64,000 nucleotides of DNA from Nevskia sp. (GTDB taxonomy: Bacteria > Pseudomonadota > Gammaproteobacteria > Nevskiales > Nevskiaceae), in NCBI GenBank assembly GCA_016779605.1, contig JADHNH010000005.1, positions 1-64,000 on the forward strand, read 5' to 3'. A program made the translations under genes and the position numbers. Positions 28,141 to 35,570 of the stretch are shown in pieces; the first letter of the stretch is position 1; each line of letters begins with the position of its first letter. The notes under the pieces were generated by a model. That model was not told where the DNA came from, did not search any database, and saw only the letters and a program-made list of their open reading frames with translations.

Positions 28141-30968
28141 AGCGCGCCGGCGCCATTGCGGCGATGTGCCTGTGGCTGACCGCTTGCGGGTGGGTGCTAC
28201 CGCACAAGGATGATTCCTCCGCGCCGCAGCAGCTGAGCAAGCTGGACAAGGACAAGGCGCCGCCGCCGGCGAAGCTCGCCATCCAGCCCTCCGCCGAGAT
28301 CACGCCGGACCCCGAAAAGGCGCTGGAGAACTACCGCAGGCTGCTCGAGTTGCATCCGGACTCCGCCACCGCCGCCGAAGCCGGCCGCCGCATCGCCGAC
28401 CTGCAGGTGCAGATCGAGGATGCCAAGGGCAATACCGACAACGGCGCGGCCCTGCGCGAGTCCATCGGCATCTACACCAGGCTGCTGGCCGAGCGGCCCA
28501 ACGATCCGGGCAACGACCTGGTGCTGCACCAGCTCGCCCGCGCCTACGACATCACCGGCAATCCCGAGCAGGCGCTGGCCACGCTGCAGCGGCTGGCGCA
28601 TTCCTACCCGTCCTCGCCGATGGCGGTGGACGCGCATTTCCGCATCGGCGAGATTCTCTACTCGCACGATCGCTTCGAAGAAGCGGTGCCGGAATACCAG
28701 GCGGTGGTCGCCGCCGGCCCGCAGAACCCCTTGTTCGAACCGGCCCAGTTCAAGTACGGCTGGTGCCTGTACCAGCTGCAGCGCTACGCCGACGACATCG
28801 CCGCGTTCTTCGCCGTCCTCGACCGCAATCTCCCCGCCGGCCAGCCGGAAGATCCGGAGGCGGCGGTCAAGGCCACGCCGGCGGAAAAGCAGGATGCGGT
28901 CAAGCAGTCGTTGCACGTGGTCAGCCTGTCGTTTGCTGCGCTCGGCGGCGGCGCCGCGGTCAACGACTACTTCAGGCAGCACGGAGAGCCGCGCTTCGCC
29001 GTGCTGGTCTACCGGCAGATCGGCGACTTCATGCTGGAGAAGCGCCGCTACACCGATGCGGCGGCGGCCTTTGCCGCCTTCATCCAGTCGCACCCGGCGG
29101 ACCCGCACGCGCCGCAATTCCAGATGCTGGTGATCGGCGCGCTGCGCGACGGCGGATTCCCGGACCTGGTGGTGGCCGAGAAGCAGCGTTACGCCGAAAC
29201 CTACAACCCGGCCGCGCCGTACTGGAAAGGCGCCACGCCCACGGCGCAGGTGATGGCCGACCTGCGTATCCACCTGGAAGACCTGGCACGCCACTACCAG
29301 GCCAGGGCGCAGCAGGATGCGCCGACCGACACTGCGGCCAAGCGCGCCGACTTCGCCACCGCCGCCGGCTGGTACCGGCGCATCCTGCAGTTCTACCCGC
29401 AGGATCCGAAGCTGGCCGACATCAACCTGCTGTATGCCGACGCGCTGTACGACGGCGAGCAGACCCGGGATGCCGCACAGGAGTACTACAAGACCGCCTA
29501 CACCTACCCCGGCTATGCCAAGGCGCCGGAGGCGGCCTACGCCTCGGTGCAGGCCTACCAGCGGCTGGCGGCACAGGCTGCGCCGGCGGATCGCGCGGCC
29601 GCGCTGCGCGCATCGGCCGATGCCGGCGTCAAGCTGGCCGACAGCTTTCCGCAGCACCCGCAGGCTGCCACGGTGCTCACCCGGGCTGCCCAGGACCTTT
29701 ACGAGATCAAGGACATGCCCGGCGCGGTGGCGGCGGCCTCGCGCGTGCTCAAGTACGCGCCGCCGGCGCCGGCCGACCTGCGCGCCAAGGCGCTGGCGGT
29801 GGTGGCCGACGCCAGCTTCGCGCAGAACAAGTATGCCGATGCGGAGCATGCCGATACCCAGCTGCTGGCACTGGACGGCTCCGACCCCAAGCAGCGCCAG
29901 ACGGTGACCGAGCAGCTCGCCGCCTCGATCTACAAGCAGGGCGAAGCTGCGCGCGGCGCCGGCGACCTGCGCGGCGCGGCGCATCATTTCCAGCGCGTGG
30001 CGCAGGTCACGCCGGATGCCTCGATCCGCACCAAGGCCGACTACGACGCCGGCAGCGCCTACGCCGCGGCGCAGGACTGGCCGGCGGCGGAGCAGAGCCT
30101 GGAGGATTTCCGCCGGCGCTACCCGGACAACGCGCTCGACGCCGACGTCGACAAGCAACTGGCCCTGGCCTACCAGAAGGACAAGCAGCCGGCGCAGGCG
30201 GCCGCGGTCTACCAGCGCATCGCGCAGCGCAGCACGGAATCGGCCGATACCCGGCGCGACTCGGCATGGCTGGCTGCGAGCCTGTACGAGCAGGCACACC
30301 AGGACGCGCTGGCGGCCGCCGCTTACGACGCCTATGTCCGCGCGTACCCGCTGCCGCTGGACCGCAGCCTGCAGGCGCGGCAACGCCTGGCCGGCTACGC
30401 GCTGGCCCGCGGCGACCGCGCCGCTTATACGATGCGTCTGCGCGAGATCATCGCGGTCGACGCCGCTGCCGGCGCCGGCCGCAGCGACGCCACCAGGCTC
30501 GCCGCCGCGCAGTCGGCGCTGGAGCTGGGCCGCATCGCCGCCGAGAACGCGCGGGTGGTGCGCATCGACCTGCCGATCGCCAGGACGCTGCCGCTGCGCA
30601 AGCAGGCCACCGAGGCCGCGGTGCAGGCTTTGAACCAGGCCGCCGCATACGGACTGGCCGAGCAGACCACGGCCGCCACCTACGAGCTGGCCGGCGTCTA
30701 TCGCGATTACAGCCGCGCGCTGCTGGAATCCGAGCGCCCGCCCCAGCTCGGCGGCGAGGAGCTCAAGCAATACGAGCTGCTCCTGGAAGAGCAGGCGGAA
30801 CCGTTCGACGAATTGGCGATCAAAGCGCACGAGGCCAACCTGGTCCGCATCAAGCAAGGTATCTGGAACCCCTGGGTGCGCAAGAGCGCCGATGCGCTGG
30901 CGGAAATGTCGCCCGGCAAGTACGGCAAGCGGGAACAACGCGAGGAGATTTATGACAATCTCCGTTAA
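28137..30968 (+). CDS. Large TPR lipoprotein of the motor operon
   Basis: This 943-residue lipoprotein starts with GTG. The lipobox LTAC-G (Cys at about residue 17) has no Asp at +2, so transport to the outer membrane is likely. The body is a long superhelix of TPR units (YRRLLELHPDSATAAEAG, LARAYDITGNPEQALATL, HFRIGEILYSHDRFEEAVP and many more through about 760), the pattern of protein-protein scaffolds in the periplasm. It is counterpart by position to GltD/GltE-type TPR proteins. Its last 17 bases overlap the next gene, implying coupled translation. Confidence 0.85.
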   Translation: MKRAGAIAAMCLWLTACGWVLPHKDDSSAPQQLSKLDKDKAPPPAKLAIQPSAEITPDPEKALENYRRLLELHPDSATAAEAGRRIADLQVQIEDAKGNTDNGAALRESIGIYTRLLAERPNDPGNDLVLHQLARAYDITGNPEQALATLQRLAHSYPSSPMAVDAHFRIGEILYSHDRFEEAVPEYQAVVAAGPQNPLFEPAQFKYGWCLYQLQRYADDIAAFFAVLDRNLPAGQPEDPEAAVKATPAEKQDAVKQSLHVVSLSFAALGGGAAVNDYFRQHGEPRFAVLVYRQIGDFMLEKRRYTDAAAAFAAFIQSHPADPHAPQFQMLVIGALRDGGFPDLVVAEKQRYAETYNPAAPYWKGATPTAQVMADLRIHLEDLARHYQARAQQDAPTDTAAKRADFATAAGWYRRILQFYPQDPKLADINLLYADALYDGEQTRDAAQEYYKTAYTYPGYAKAPEAAYASVQAYQRLAAQAAPADRAAALRASADAGVKLADSFPQHPQAATVLTRAAQDLYEIKDMPGAVAAASRVLKYAPPAPADLRAKALAVVADASFAQNKYADAEHADTQLLALDGSDPKQRQTVTEQLAASIYKQGEAARGAGDLRGAAHHFQRVAQVTPDASIRTKADYDAGSAYAAAQDWPAAEQSLEDFRRRYPDNALDADVDKQLALAYQKDKQPAQAAAVYQRIAQRSTESADTRRDSAWLAASLYEQAHQDALAAAAYDAYVRAYPLPLDRSLQARQRLAGYALARGDRAAYTMRLREIIAVDAAAGAGRSDATRLAAAQSALELGRIAAENARVVRIDLPIARTLPLRKQATEAAVQALNQAAAYGLAEQTTAATYELAGVYRDYSRALLESERPPQLGGEELKQYELLLEEQAEPFDELAIKAHEANLVRIKQGIWNPWVRKSADALAEMSPGKYGKREQREEIYDNLR

Positions 30969-31605
30969 GCCCTTGGCGCTGGCGGGCCCGCTGTTGCTGC
31001 TGGCGGCCTGCGCGGCCAAGCCGGAAAAGCCGGCCGAGGCGGCCGCCCCGCCGCCGGCGGCGGCGCAGGCCAACAAGGGCGACCCGGAAAAGCGCTTCGC
31101 CGACGCCCTGGCGCTGGTCAAGGCGCACAAGAGCGGCGACGCGCAGGCCGCCCTGGCCGCGCTTGCCGTGGATTTCCCGCAGTTCTCCGGCCCCCTGTGC
31201 GAGCTCGGCGTGCTTTACGCGCAGGGCCGCAGGCGCGACGAGGCCATCGCCAGCTTCTCCAAGGCGGTGGCCGCCAAGCCGGACAACGCGTTCGCCTACG
31301 GCTGGCTCGGCATCCTGTACCGCGAGAACGGCGCCTACGCCCGCGCCGAGCAGTCCTACCTCAAGGCGATCTCGATCAACGCCGACGATGCGCCGGCGCA
31401 TTTGAACCTGGCGATCCTGTACGACGCTTACCTGCACCGTCCGCAGGACGCGGTGAAGCAGTACCGCGAATACCAGCGCATCGCGGGCACGGACCGTGCA
31501 ATCGTCACCGCCTGGATCAACGAGCTGCAGGAGCCCGCCGCAAGCCGACCGGCGGCGGCGGCACCGACGCCCGGCGGCGCAGCCCCGGTGGAGCAGAAAC
31601 AATGA
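30952..31605 (+). CDS. Small TPR lipoprotein of the motor operon
   Basis: This 217-residue lipoprotein has its lipobox at LLAAC-A (Cys at about residue 17). Three to four TPR units cover about 45-170, including ELGVLYAQGRRRDEAIASFS, AYGWLGILYRENGAYARAEQ and HLNLAILYDAY. A proline/alanine-rich tail follows. The ATG at 30952 has GAGGAG four bases upstream, inside the preceding gene. The stop overlaps the next start (ATGA). It resembles GltE-like small TPR lipoproteins in plan, and is likely an outer-membrane docking factor for the motor. Confidence 0.82.
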   Translation: MTISVKPLALAGPLLLLAACAAKPEKPAEAAAPPPAAAQANKGDPEKRFADALALVKAHKSGDAQAALAALAVDFPQFSGPLCELGVLYAQGRRRDEAIASFSKAVAAKPDNAFAYGWLGILYRENGAYARAEQSYLKAISINADDAPAHLNLAILYDAYLHRPQDAVKQYREYQRIAGTDRAIVTAWINELQEPAASRPAAAAPTPGGAAPVEQKQ

Positions 31606-31952
31606 CGCGGATATCATGGGCCGTTCTCCGCCGGCTCCCGCATGGGATGGCCGCATGCCTGTGGCTCGCCGCACCGGCCTGGGCGCAGGCGCCCGAAGGC
31701 GGCGCCGCGCCGCAGCCGGCAGCCGCCGCGGACCAGGGAATCGGGACGACCATCGTCGGCGACAAGGAGACCCCGATGGGCCTGTACCTCACGCCGTGGA
31801 AGAACGTCCATCCGGAGCGCGGCCTGGAACGGCCGCCGCAGCTGCTGGACGAGGAATTGACGCCGGTGGACCCCAAGGTGTTCCACCGCCGGGTCTATTA
31901 CTTCGAAAAGCTTGCCGAGCAGCGCAAGCTGGAAACGGGCGCCGGCAAGTGA
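31602..31952 (+). CDS. Small exported protein of unknown function in the motor operon
   Basis: This 116-residue protein has a signal peptide (hydrophobic MAACLWLAAPAWAQA, about 16-30) and a mature part of about 85 residues rich in Pro and charged residues (TPMGLYLTPWKNVHPERGLERP at about 57-78, key residues W-K-N-x-H-P). I recognise no family. Its start overlaps the preceding lipoprotein gene by four bases, and the TolQ-like gene follows after 102 bp, so it is part of the unit. It may be an accessory of the TPR lipoproteins. Confidence 0.75.
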   Translation: MTRISWAVLRRLPHGMAACLWLAAPAWAQAPEGGAAPQPAAAADQGIGTTIVGDKETPMGLYLTPWKNVHPERGLERPPQLLDEELTPVDPKVFHRRVYYFEKLAEQRKLETGAGK

Positions 31953-32054
31953 GCAGGACCGGCGTGGCGCCCGCGATGATGCCGCGCATAGTGGAATTCT
32001 TTAACCGCTGCAACCGTTAGACCAACCGTCGACAAGCTGACCGAGGACTTCACC

Positions 32055-32687
32055 ATGGATTTAGTTGCCACCCTGACCCGCGCCTTCCAGAACGGCGGCG
32101 TCTTCATGTACCCGATCATGGCGGTGCTGGTGCTGGGTCTGGCCATCACGATCGAACGGTTCACCTACCTGCGCCGGGCCTACGGCGAGAACCGCAGCCT
32201 GTGGGCCAAGCTGCTGCCGCTGGTCAATGCGGGCCGCTACGAGGACGCCGAGAAGCTCGCGGCGGAATCGTCCACCGCCATCGGCCGCGTGCTCGGCTAC
32301 GGCATCGTGCGCTCGAGGGACCACGCCTCGCGCGACGAAGTGGAGCGCGCCATGGAAGAAGGCCTGATGGAAGTGACGCCGCAGCTCGAGCGCCGCACGC
32401 ACTACCTGGCGGTGTTCGCCAACGTCGCCACCCTGCTCGGCCTGCTCGGCACCATCATCGGCCTGATCCACGGCTTCTCGGCGCTGTCGGGCGTCAGCCC
32501 CGCCGAGAAGCAGGACCAGCTCTCTCAAGCCGTGTCCATCGCGATGAACTGCACGGCGTTCGGCCTGATGGTCGCGGTGCCCTTCATGCTGATCCACGCC
32601 TGGCTGCAGTCGATGACCGACGAGCTGGTCGACAGCCTGGAGATGGCGTCCGTGAAGTTCCTCAACAGCCTCGGGCTGAACGGCTAG
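32055..32687 (+). CDS. MotA/TolQ/ExbB-family proton channel protein
   Basis: Inner-membrane stator-type protein of 210 residues that would form the pentameric proton-channel core. It has three membrane segments: one at about 14-34 (VFMYPIMAVLVLGLAITIE), and two towards the end (about 120-145, ATLLGLLGTIIGLIHGF, and about 160-185, TAFGLMVAVPFMLIHAW) with the Thr and Gly residues that line the channel in TolQ and ExbB. A cytoplasmic loop lies between. It is the single TolQ-like gene, followed by two ExbD-like genes, as with AglR and AglQ/AglS in Myxococcus. GAGGAC precedes the ATG. Confidence 0.92.
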   Translation: MDLVATLTRAFQNGGVFMYPIMAVLVLGLAITIERFTYLRRAYGENRSLWAKLLPLVNAGRYEDAEKLAAESSTAIGRVLGYGIVRSRDHASRDEVERAMEEGLMEVTPQLERRTHYLAVFANVATLLGLLGTIIGLIHGFSALSGVSPAEKQDQLSQAVSIAMNCTAFGLMVAVPFMLIHAWLQSMTDELVDSLEMASVKFLNSLGLNG

Positions 32688-32722
32688 GACGGGCCGCCAC
32701 CGGACGTCGGGGAAGACCTGTC

Positions 32723-33238
32723 ATGATGCGGGGACTGTCGCGAGGCACCCGGCGCCTGTCGCGCCGACTGCGCCGCAAGCGCGCAACCGAACTGAACATC
32801 GTGTCGATGATCGACATCCTCACGGTGCTGGTGTTTTTCCTGCTGGTGAACGCCACCGGCGTGTCGATCCTCGGCATCAACCTGCCGTCGAGCAGCTCGC
32901 AGCCGCCGCAGCAGCTGCCGCGCGACCTCAAGATCGTCATCCGTACCGACGGCCTGACCGTGGCCGACGCCAGCGGCGCCATCCAGCTGCTGCCCAACGG
33001 CGCCGCCGGCTACGACCTCAACGGCTTGGCCGCGGTGCTCGGCCAGATCAAGGACAAGGTGCCCGAGGAGGACTCGATCAAGCTGCTGCTGGAGCCCGGC
33101 ATCAATTACGACACGCTGGTGAAAGTGATGGACGTGGCGCGCATCGACCCGGGCGGCACGGGCCGGCAGGCGCGGGAACTGTTCCCGCAGATCTCCATGG
33201 GCGACGCCCCGCCGAAAACCAACGGAGTCGGGCCATGA
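32723..33238 (+). CDS. ExbD/TolR-family protein 1
   Basis: This 171-residue protein has a very basic cytoplasmic N-terminus (RRLSRRLRRKR), one membrane segment at about 29-48 with the proton-carrying aspartate (SMIDILTVLVFFLL, Asp31), and a periplasmic TolR-like domain. It would form the rotor/plug of the TolQ-like pentamer. ATG ATG gives two possible starts three bases apart. The stop overlaps the start of the second ExbD-like gene by four bases. Confidence 0.92.
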   Translation: MMRGLSRGTRRLSRRLRRKRATELNIVSMIDILTVLVFFLLVNATGVSILGINLPSSSSQPPQQLPRDLKIVIRTDGLTVADASGAIQLLPNGAAGYDLNGLAAVLGQIKDKVPEEDSIKLLLEPGINYDTLVKVMDVARIDPGGTGRQARELFPQISMGDAPPKTNGVGP

Positions 33239-33750
33239 TGCGCTTACGCTCAACCTTCATGCGCGGGCGCATGGGCCGCCGCATGTTCAAGCGCGAGGCG
33301 GTGCCGCTGAACCTGGTGTCGATGATCGACATCTTCACCACCCTGGTGTTCTTCCTGCTGCTGACCTCGACCAGCGTGCAGACCCTGCATAGCCCGCGCT
33401 CGATGCAGCTGCCTTCGTCGACCACCACGATGGCGCCCAACGATGCGCCGGTGGTGATGGTCACGCCGACCGACATCTCGATCCAGGGCCGCTTCGTGAT
33501 GAGCGTGGCCGACGCCGAAGCGGCGCCGGACGACCTGCTGCCGCCGCTGGCGGCGGAGCTGCAGCGCGTCGAGAAGGCGCAGATCGAGGGCGCGGAAGCC
33601 GGCAAGCTGACCCGCGGCGACATCAACATCATGGCCGACAAGGACATTCCCTACTCGCTGCTCAAGCGCGTCATCCGCACCTGCGGGCAGTCCGAATTCG
33701 CGCACATCTCGCTGTCCGTCAACCACGTCAGCCGCCGGGCTTCGTCATGA
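33235..33750 (+). CDS. ExbD/TolR-family protein 2
   Basis: This second 171-residue ExbD/TolR homologue has a basic N-terminus, a membrane segment with the conserved aspartate (SMIDIFTTLVFFLL, Asp32) and a periplasmic domain that differs clearly from the first copy (about 60-170). The two adjacent copies are not recent duplicates. Paired non-identical TolR proteins with one TolQ are typical of the Agl/Glt and Nfs motors. The stop overlaps the AgmX/PglI-like gene by four bases. Confidence 0.92.
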   Translation: MMRLRSTFMRGRMGRRMFKREAVPLNLVSMIDIFTTLVFFLLLTSTSVQTLHSPRSMQLPSSTTTMAPNDAPVVMVTPTDISIQGRFVMSVADAEAAPDDLLPPLAAELQRVEKAQIEGAEAGKLTRGDINIMADKDIPYSLLKRVIRTCGQSEFAHISLSVNHVSRRASS

Positions 33751-34685
33751 CCTCGCATGCCATCCGGTGGGAAAGCTGGGCGCTGTCCGAAGAGGCGGAC
33801 CGCCGGTTCCGCCGCATCCTCGCCGGCGTGTGCCTGCCGGCGCTCGTGCTGGTGACGGTGCTGTCGATCTGGCGCATCGAAATGCCGCCGCGGCCGTTGC
33901 CGACGTTCAACCCCAACCGCTACGTCGAGCTGCTGGCGCAGGAAATCCCCAAGCCGCCGCCGGAACTGCCCAAGCCGGAAGAAAAGCCCAAGCCGCAGGA
34001 AAAGCCGACCGAGCGGGTGCCGCCGCCCAAGCCGGTGGAAAAGCCGATCGAGCGGCCGCCGCCGCCCAAGCCGGTGGAAAGCGCGCGCGACCTGGCGCGC
34101 AAGACCGAGGAATTCCAGGCCATCGAAAAGCTCGCCCACCTGCAGCCGCAGGACGCCGCCGCCCTCAACACCGGGCCGCTGGTTTCGCCCACGATCAACT
34201 CGGCCGGCGGCATCGCCCCCTCCGGCGAGAACATCGCCGGCTCGGCCGCCCGCACCAGCGGCGGCATCGGCTACGCCGGCAACGTCAGCCAGGGACAAGG
34301 CGAAGTCGGCCTGGGCGCGCGCCGCACCGGCACGGTCAAGAGCACGATCGACGCCAACCACGGGCGCGACAGCGGCGACCTGGCCAAGATCGCGCGCAGC
34401 CGCGCGGAGATCCAGGAAGTGTTCGACCGCAACAAGGGCGCGTTGAACGGCATCTACACCCGCGCCGCGCGCGAAAACCCGAACATCGCCGAGGGCAAGA
34501 TCGTGGTGCGCCTGACCATCGCCCCCGGCGGCGAGGTCACCGAGTGTTCGCTGGTGTTCAGCAGCTTCGGCGACCCGGAGTTCGAAGGCAAGATCATCGA
34601 GCGCATCAAGCTGATGCGATTCGCGGCCAAGAATGTGCCATCATTCACGGAACCTTCGTATTCCCTGACATTCCAGCCAAGCTAA
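33747..34685 (+). CDS. TonB-like protein with AgmX/PglI C-terminal domain
   Basis: This 312-residue protein has one membrane segment at about 28-46 (LAGVCLPALVLVTVLSIW) and a long Pro/Lys/Glu-rich stretch at about 65-115 (repeated PPKPVEKPIERP-like units) that could span the periplasm. A Gly/Ser linker follows, then the AgmX/PglI C-terminal domain at about 215-312 (IQEVFDRNKGALNGIY, KIVVRLTIAPGGEVTEC). In Myxococcus the equivalents (GltG, GltJ) join the inner-membrane motor to outer-membrane parts. It would transmit force from the TolQ/TolR-like unit. fabI follows after 21 bp. Confidence 0.88.
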   Translation: MTSHAIRWESWALSEEADRRFRRILAGVCLPALVLVTVLSIWRIEMPPRPLPTFNPNRYVELLAQEIPKPPPELPKPEEKPKPQEKPTERVPPPKPVEKPIERPPPPKPVESARDLARKTEEFQAIEKLAHLQPQDAAALNTGPLVSPTINSAGGIAPSGENIAGSAARTSGGIGYAGNVSQGQGEVGLGARRTGTVKSTIDANHGRDSGDLAKIARSRAEIQEVFDRNKGALNGIYTRAARENPNIAEGKIVVRLTIAPGGEVTECSLVFSSFGDPEFEGKIIERIKLMRFAAKNVPSFTEPSYSLTFQPS

Positions 34686-34706
34686 GGCGCGCACCAACAG
34701 GACGAC

Positions 34707-35519
34707 ATGGGTTTTCTAAGCGGAAAAAAAGCACTCATCACCGGCATCGCCAGCGAGCGCTCGATCGCCTCGGGCATCGCCGAGGCCTTCCACCGCGAAG
34801 GCGCCGAACTGGCCTTCACCTACCAGGGCGAAAAGCTCAAGTCCCGCGTGGAGGAGCAGGCGCACGCCACCGGCTCCTCGATCGTGCTGCCGCTGGACGT
34901 CACGCGCGACGCCGAAATCGCCGCGGTGTTCGACACGCTGAAGCAGCGCTGGGGCGGGCTGGACATCGTCATCCACTCGATCGGCTTTGCGCCGCGCGAG
35001 CTGCTGTCGGGCAGCTACCTCGACACGGTCACGCGCGAAGGCTACGCCCTGGCCCACGACATCTCCGCCTACAGCTTTGCCGCCCTGGGCAAGGCGGCAC
35101 GGCCGCTGCTGGCAGGCCGCGCCGGCGCCCTGCTGACGCTCACCTACCTGGGCAGCGAGCGCTTTGTTCCGATGTACAACGTCATGGGCGCGGCCAAGGC
35201 CAGCCTGGAAGCCAACGTGCGCTACATGGCGGCCGAACTGGGGCCGCAGAACGTGCGCGTGAACGCCATTTCCGCCGGCCCGATCAAGACGCTGGCTGCC
35301 GCGGGCATCAAGGGCTTCCGCAACATGCTGTCGCACGCCGAGGCCGGCTCGGCGCTCAAGCGCAACGTCACCATCGAGGAAGTCGGCAACGCGGCGGCGT
35401 TCCTGTGCTCGGACCTGGCGTCCGGCATCACCGGCGAGATCCTCTACGTGGACGCCGGCTTCAACATCATGGGGTTCAGCCTGGACCGGGAATCGGCAGC
35501 CGGCAATCGGGATTCGTAA
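34707..35519 (+). CDS. fabI: Enoyl-ACP reductase
   Basis: NADH-dependent enzyme of the last step in each fatty-acid elongation cycle. It has 270 residues with the FabI Rossmann variant ([15 protein letters not shown] at about 11-25) and the active-site YNVMGAAK (Y-x6-K, about 156-163), plus HSIGFAPR. The last dozen residues ([11 protein letters not shown]) do not look like FabI and are encoded by the left arm of a palindromic repeat, so the tail was altered by repeat insertion. It is only 21 bp after the motor operon and may be co-transcribed with it. Confidence 0.95.
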   Translation: MGFLSGKKALITGIASERSIASGIAEAFHREGAELAFTYQGEKLKSRVEEQAHATGSSIVLPLDVTRDAEIAAVFDTLKQRWGGLDIVIHSIGFAPRELLSGSYLDTVTREGYALAHDISAYSFAALGKAARPLLAGRAGALLTLTYLGSERFVPMYNVMGAAKASLEANVRYMAAELGPQNVRVNAISAGPIKTLAAAGIKGFRNMLSHAEAGSALKRNVTIEEVGNAAAFLCSDLASGITGEILYVDAGFNIMGFSLDRESAAGNRDS

Positions 35520-35567
35520 CCGCAACCGGGACGTTTCAATTCCCGATTGCCGGATCGCGACTCCCGC
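35487..35567. repeat. Palindromic repeat, family C, overlapping the fabI 3' end
   Basis: CGGGAATCGGCAGCCGGCAA (from 35487, continuing TCGGGATTC) faces GAATTCCCGATTGCCGG-like sequence ending at 35567. The arms match over about 25 bases with a 22-base loop. Repeats built on GGGAATCGG units are familiar from Xanthomonadales intergenic regions. The fabI stop (35517-35519) lies inside it. Confidence 0.8.
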
Positions 35568-35570
35568 CTT

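Noticed and set aside
28197-31130. 977-codon open frame antisense to the TPR lipoprotein genes
   Set aside because: Shadow of the GC-rich TPR coding sequence; no ribosome site and no recognisable domain.
32055-34685. Zorya-type (ZorAB) defence motor
   Set aside because: The TolQ/ExbD-like genes lack the long ZorA tail and the ZorC/D/E partners, and the neighbours are envelope TPR and AgmX/PglI proteins.
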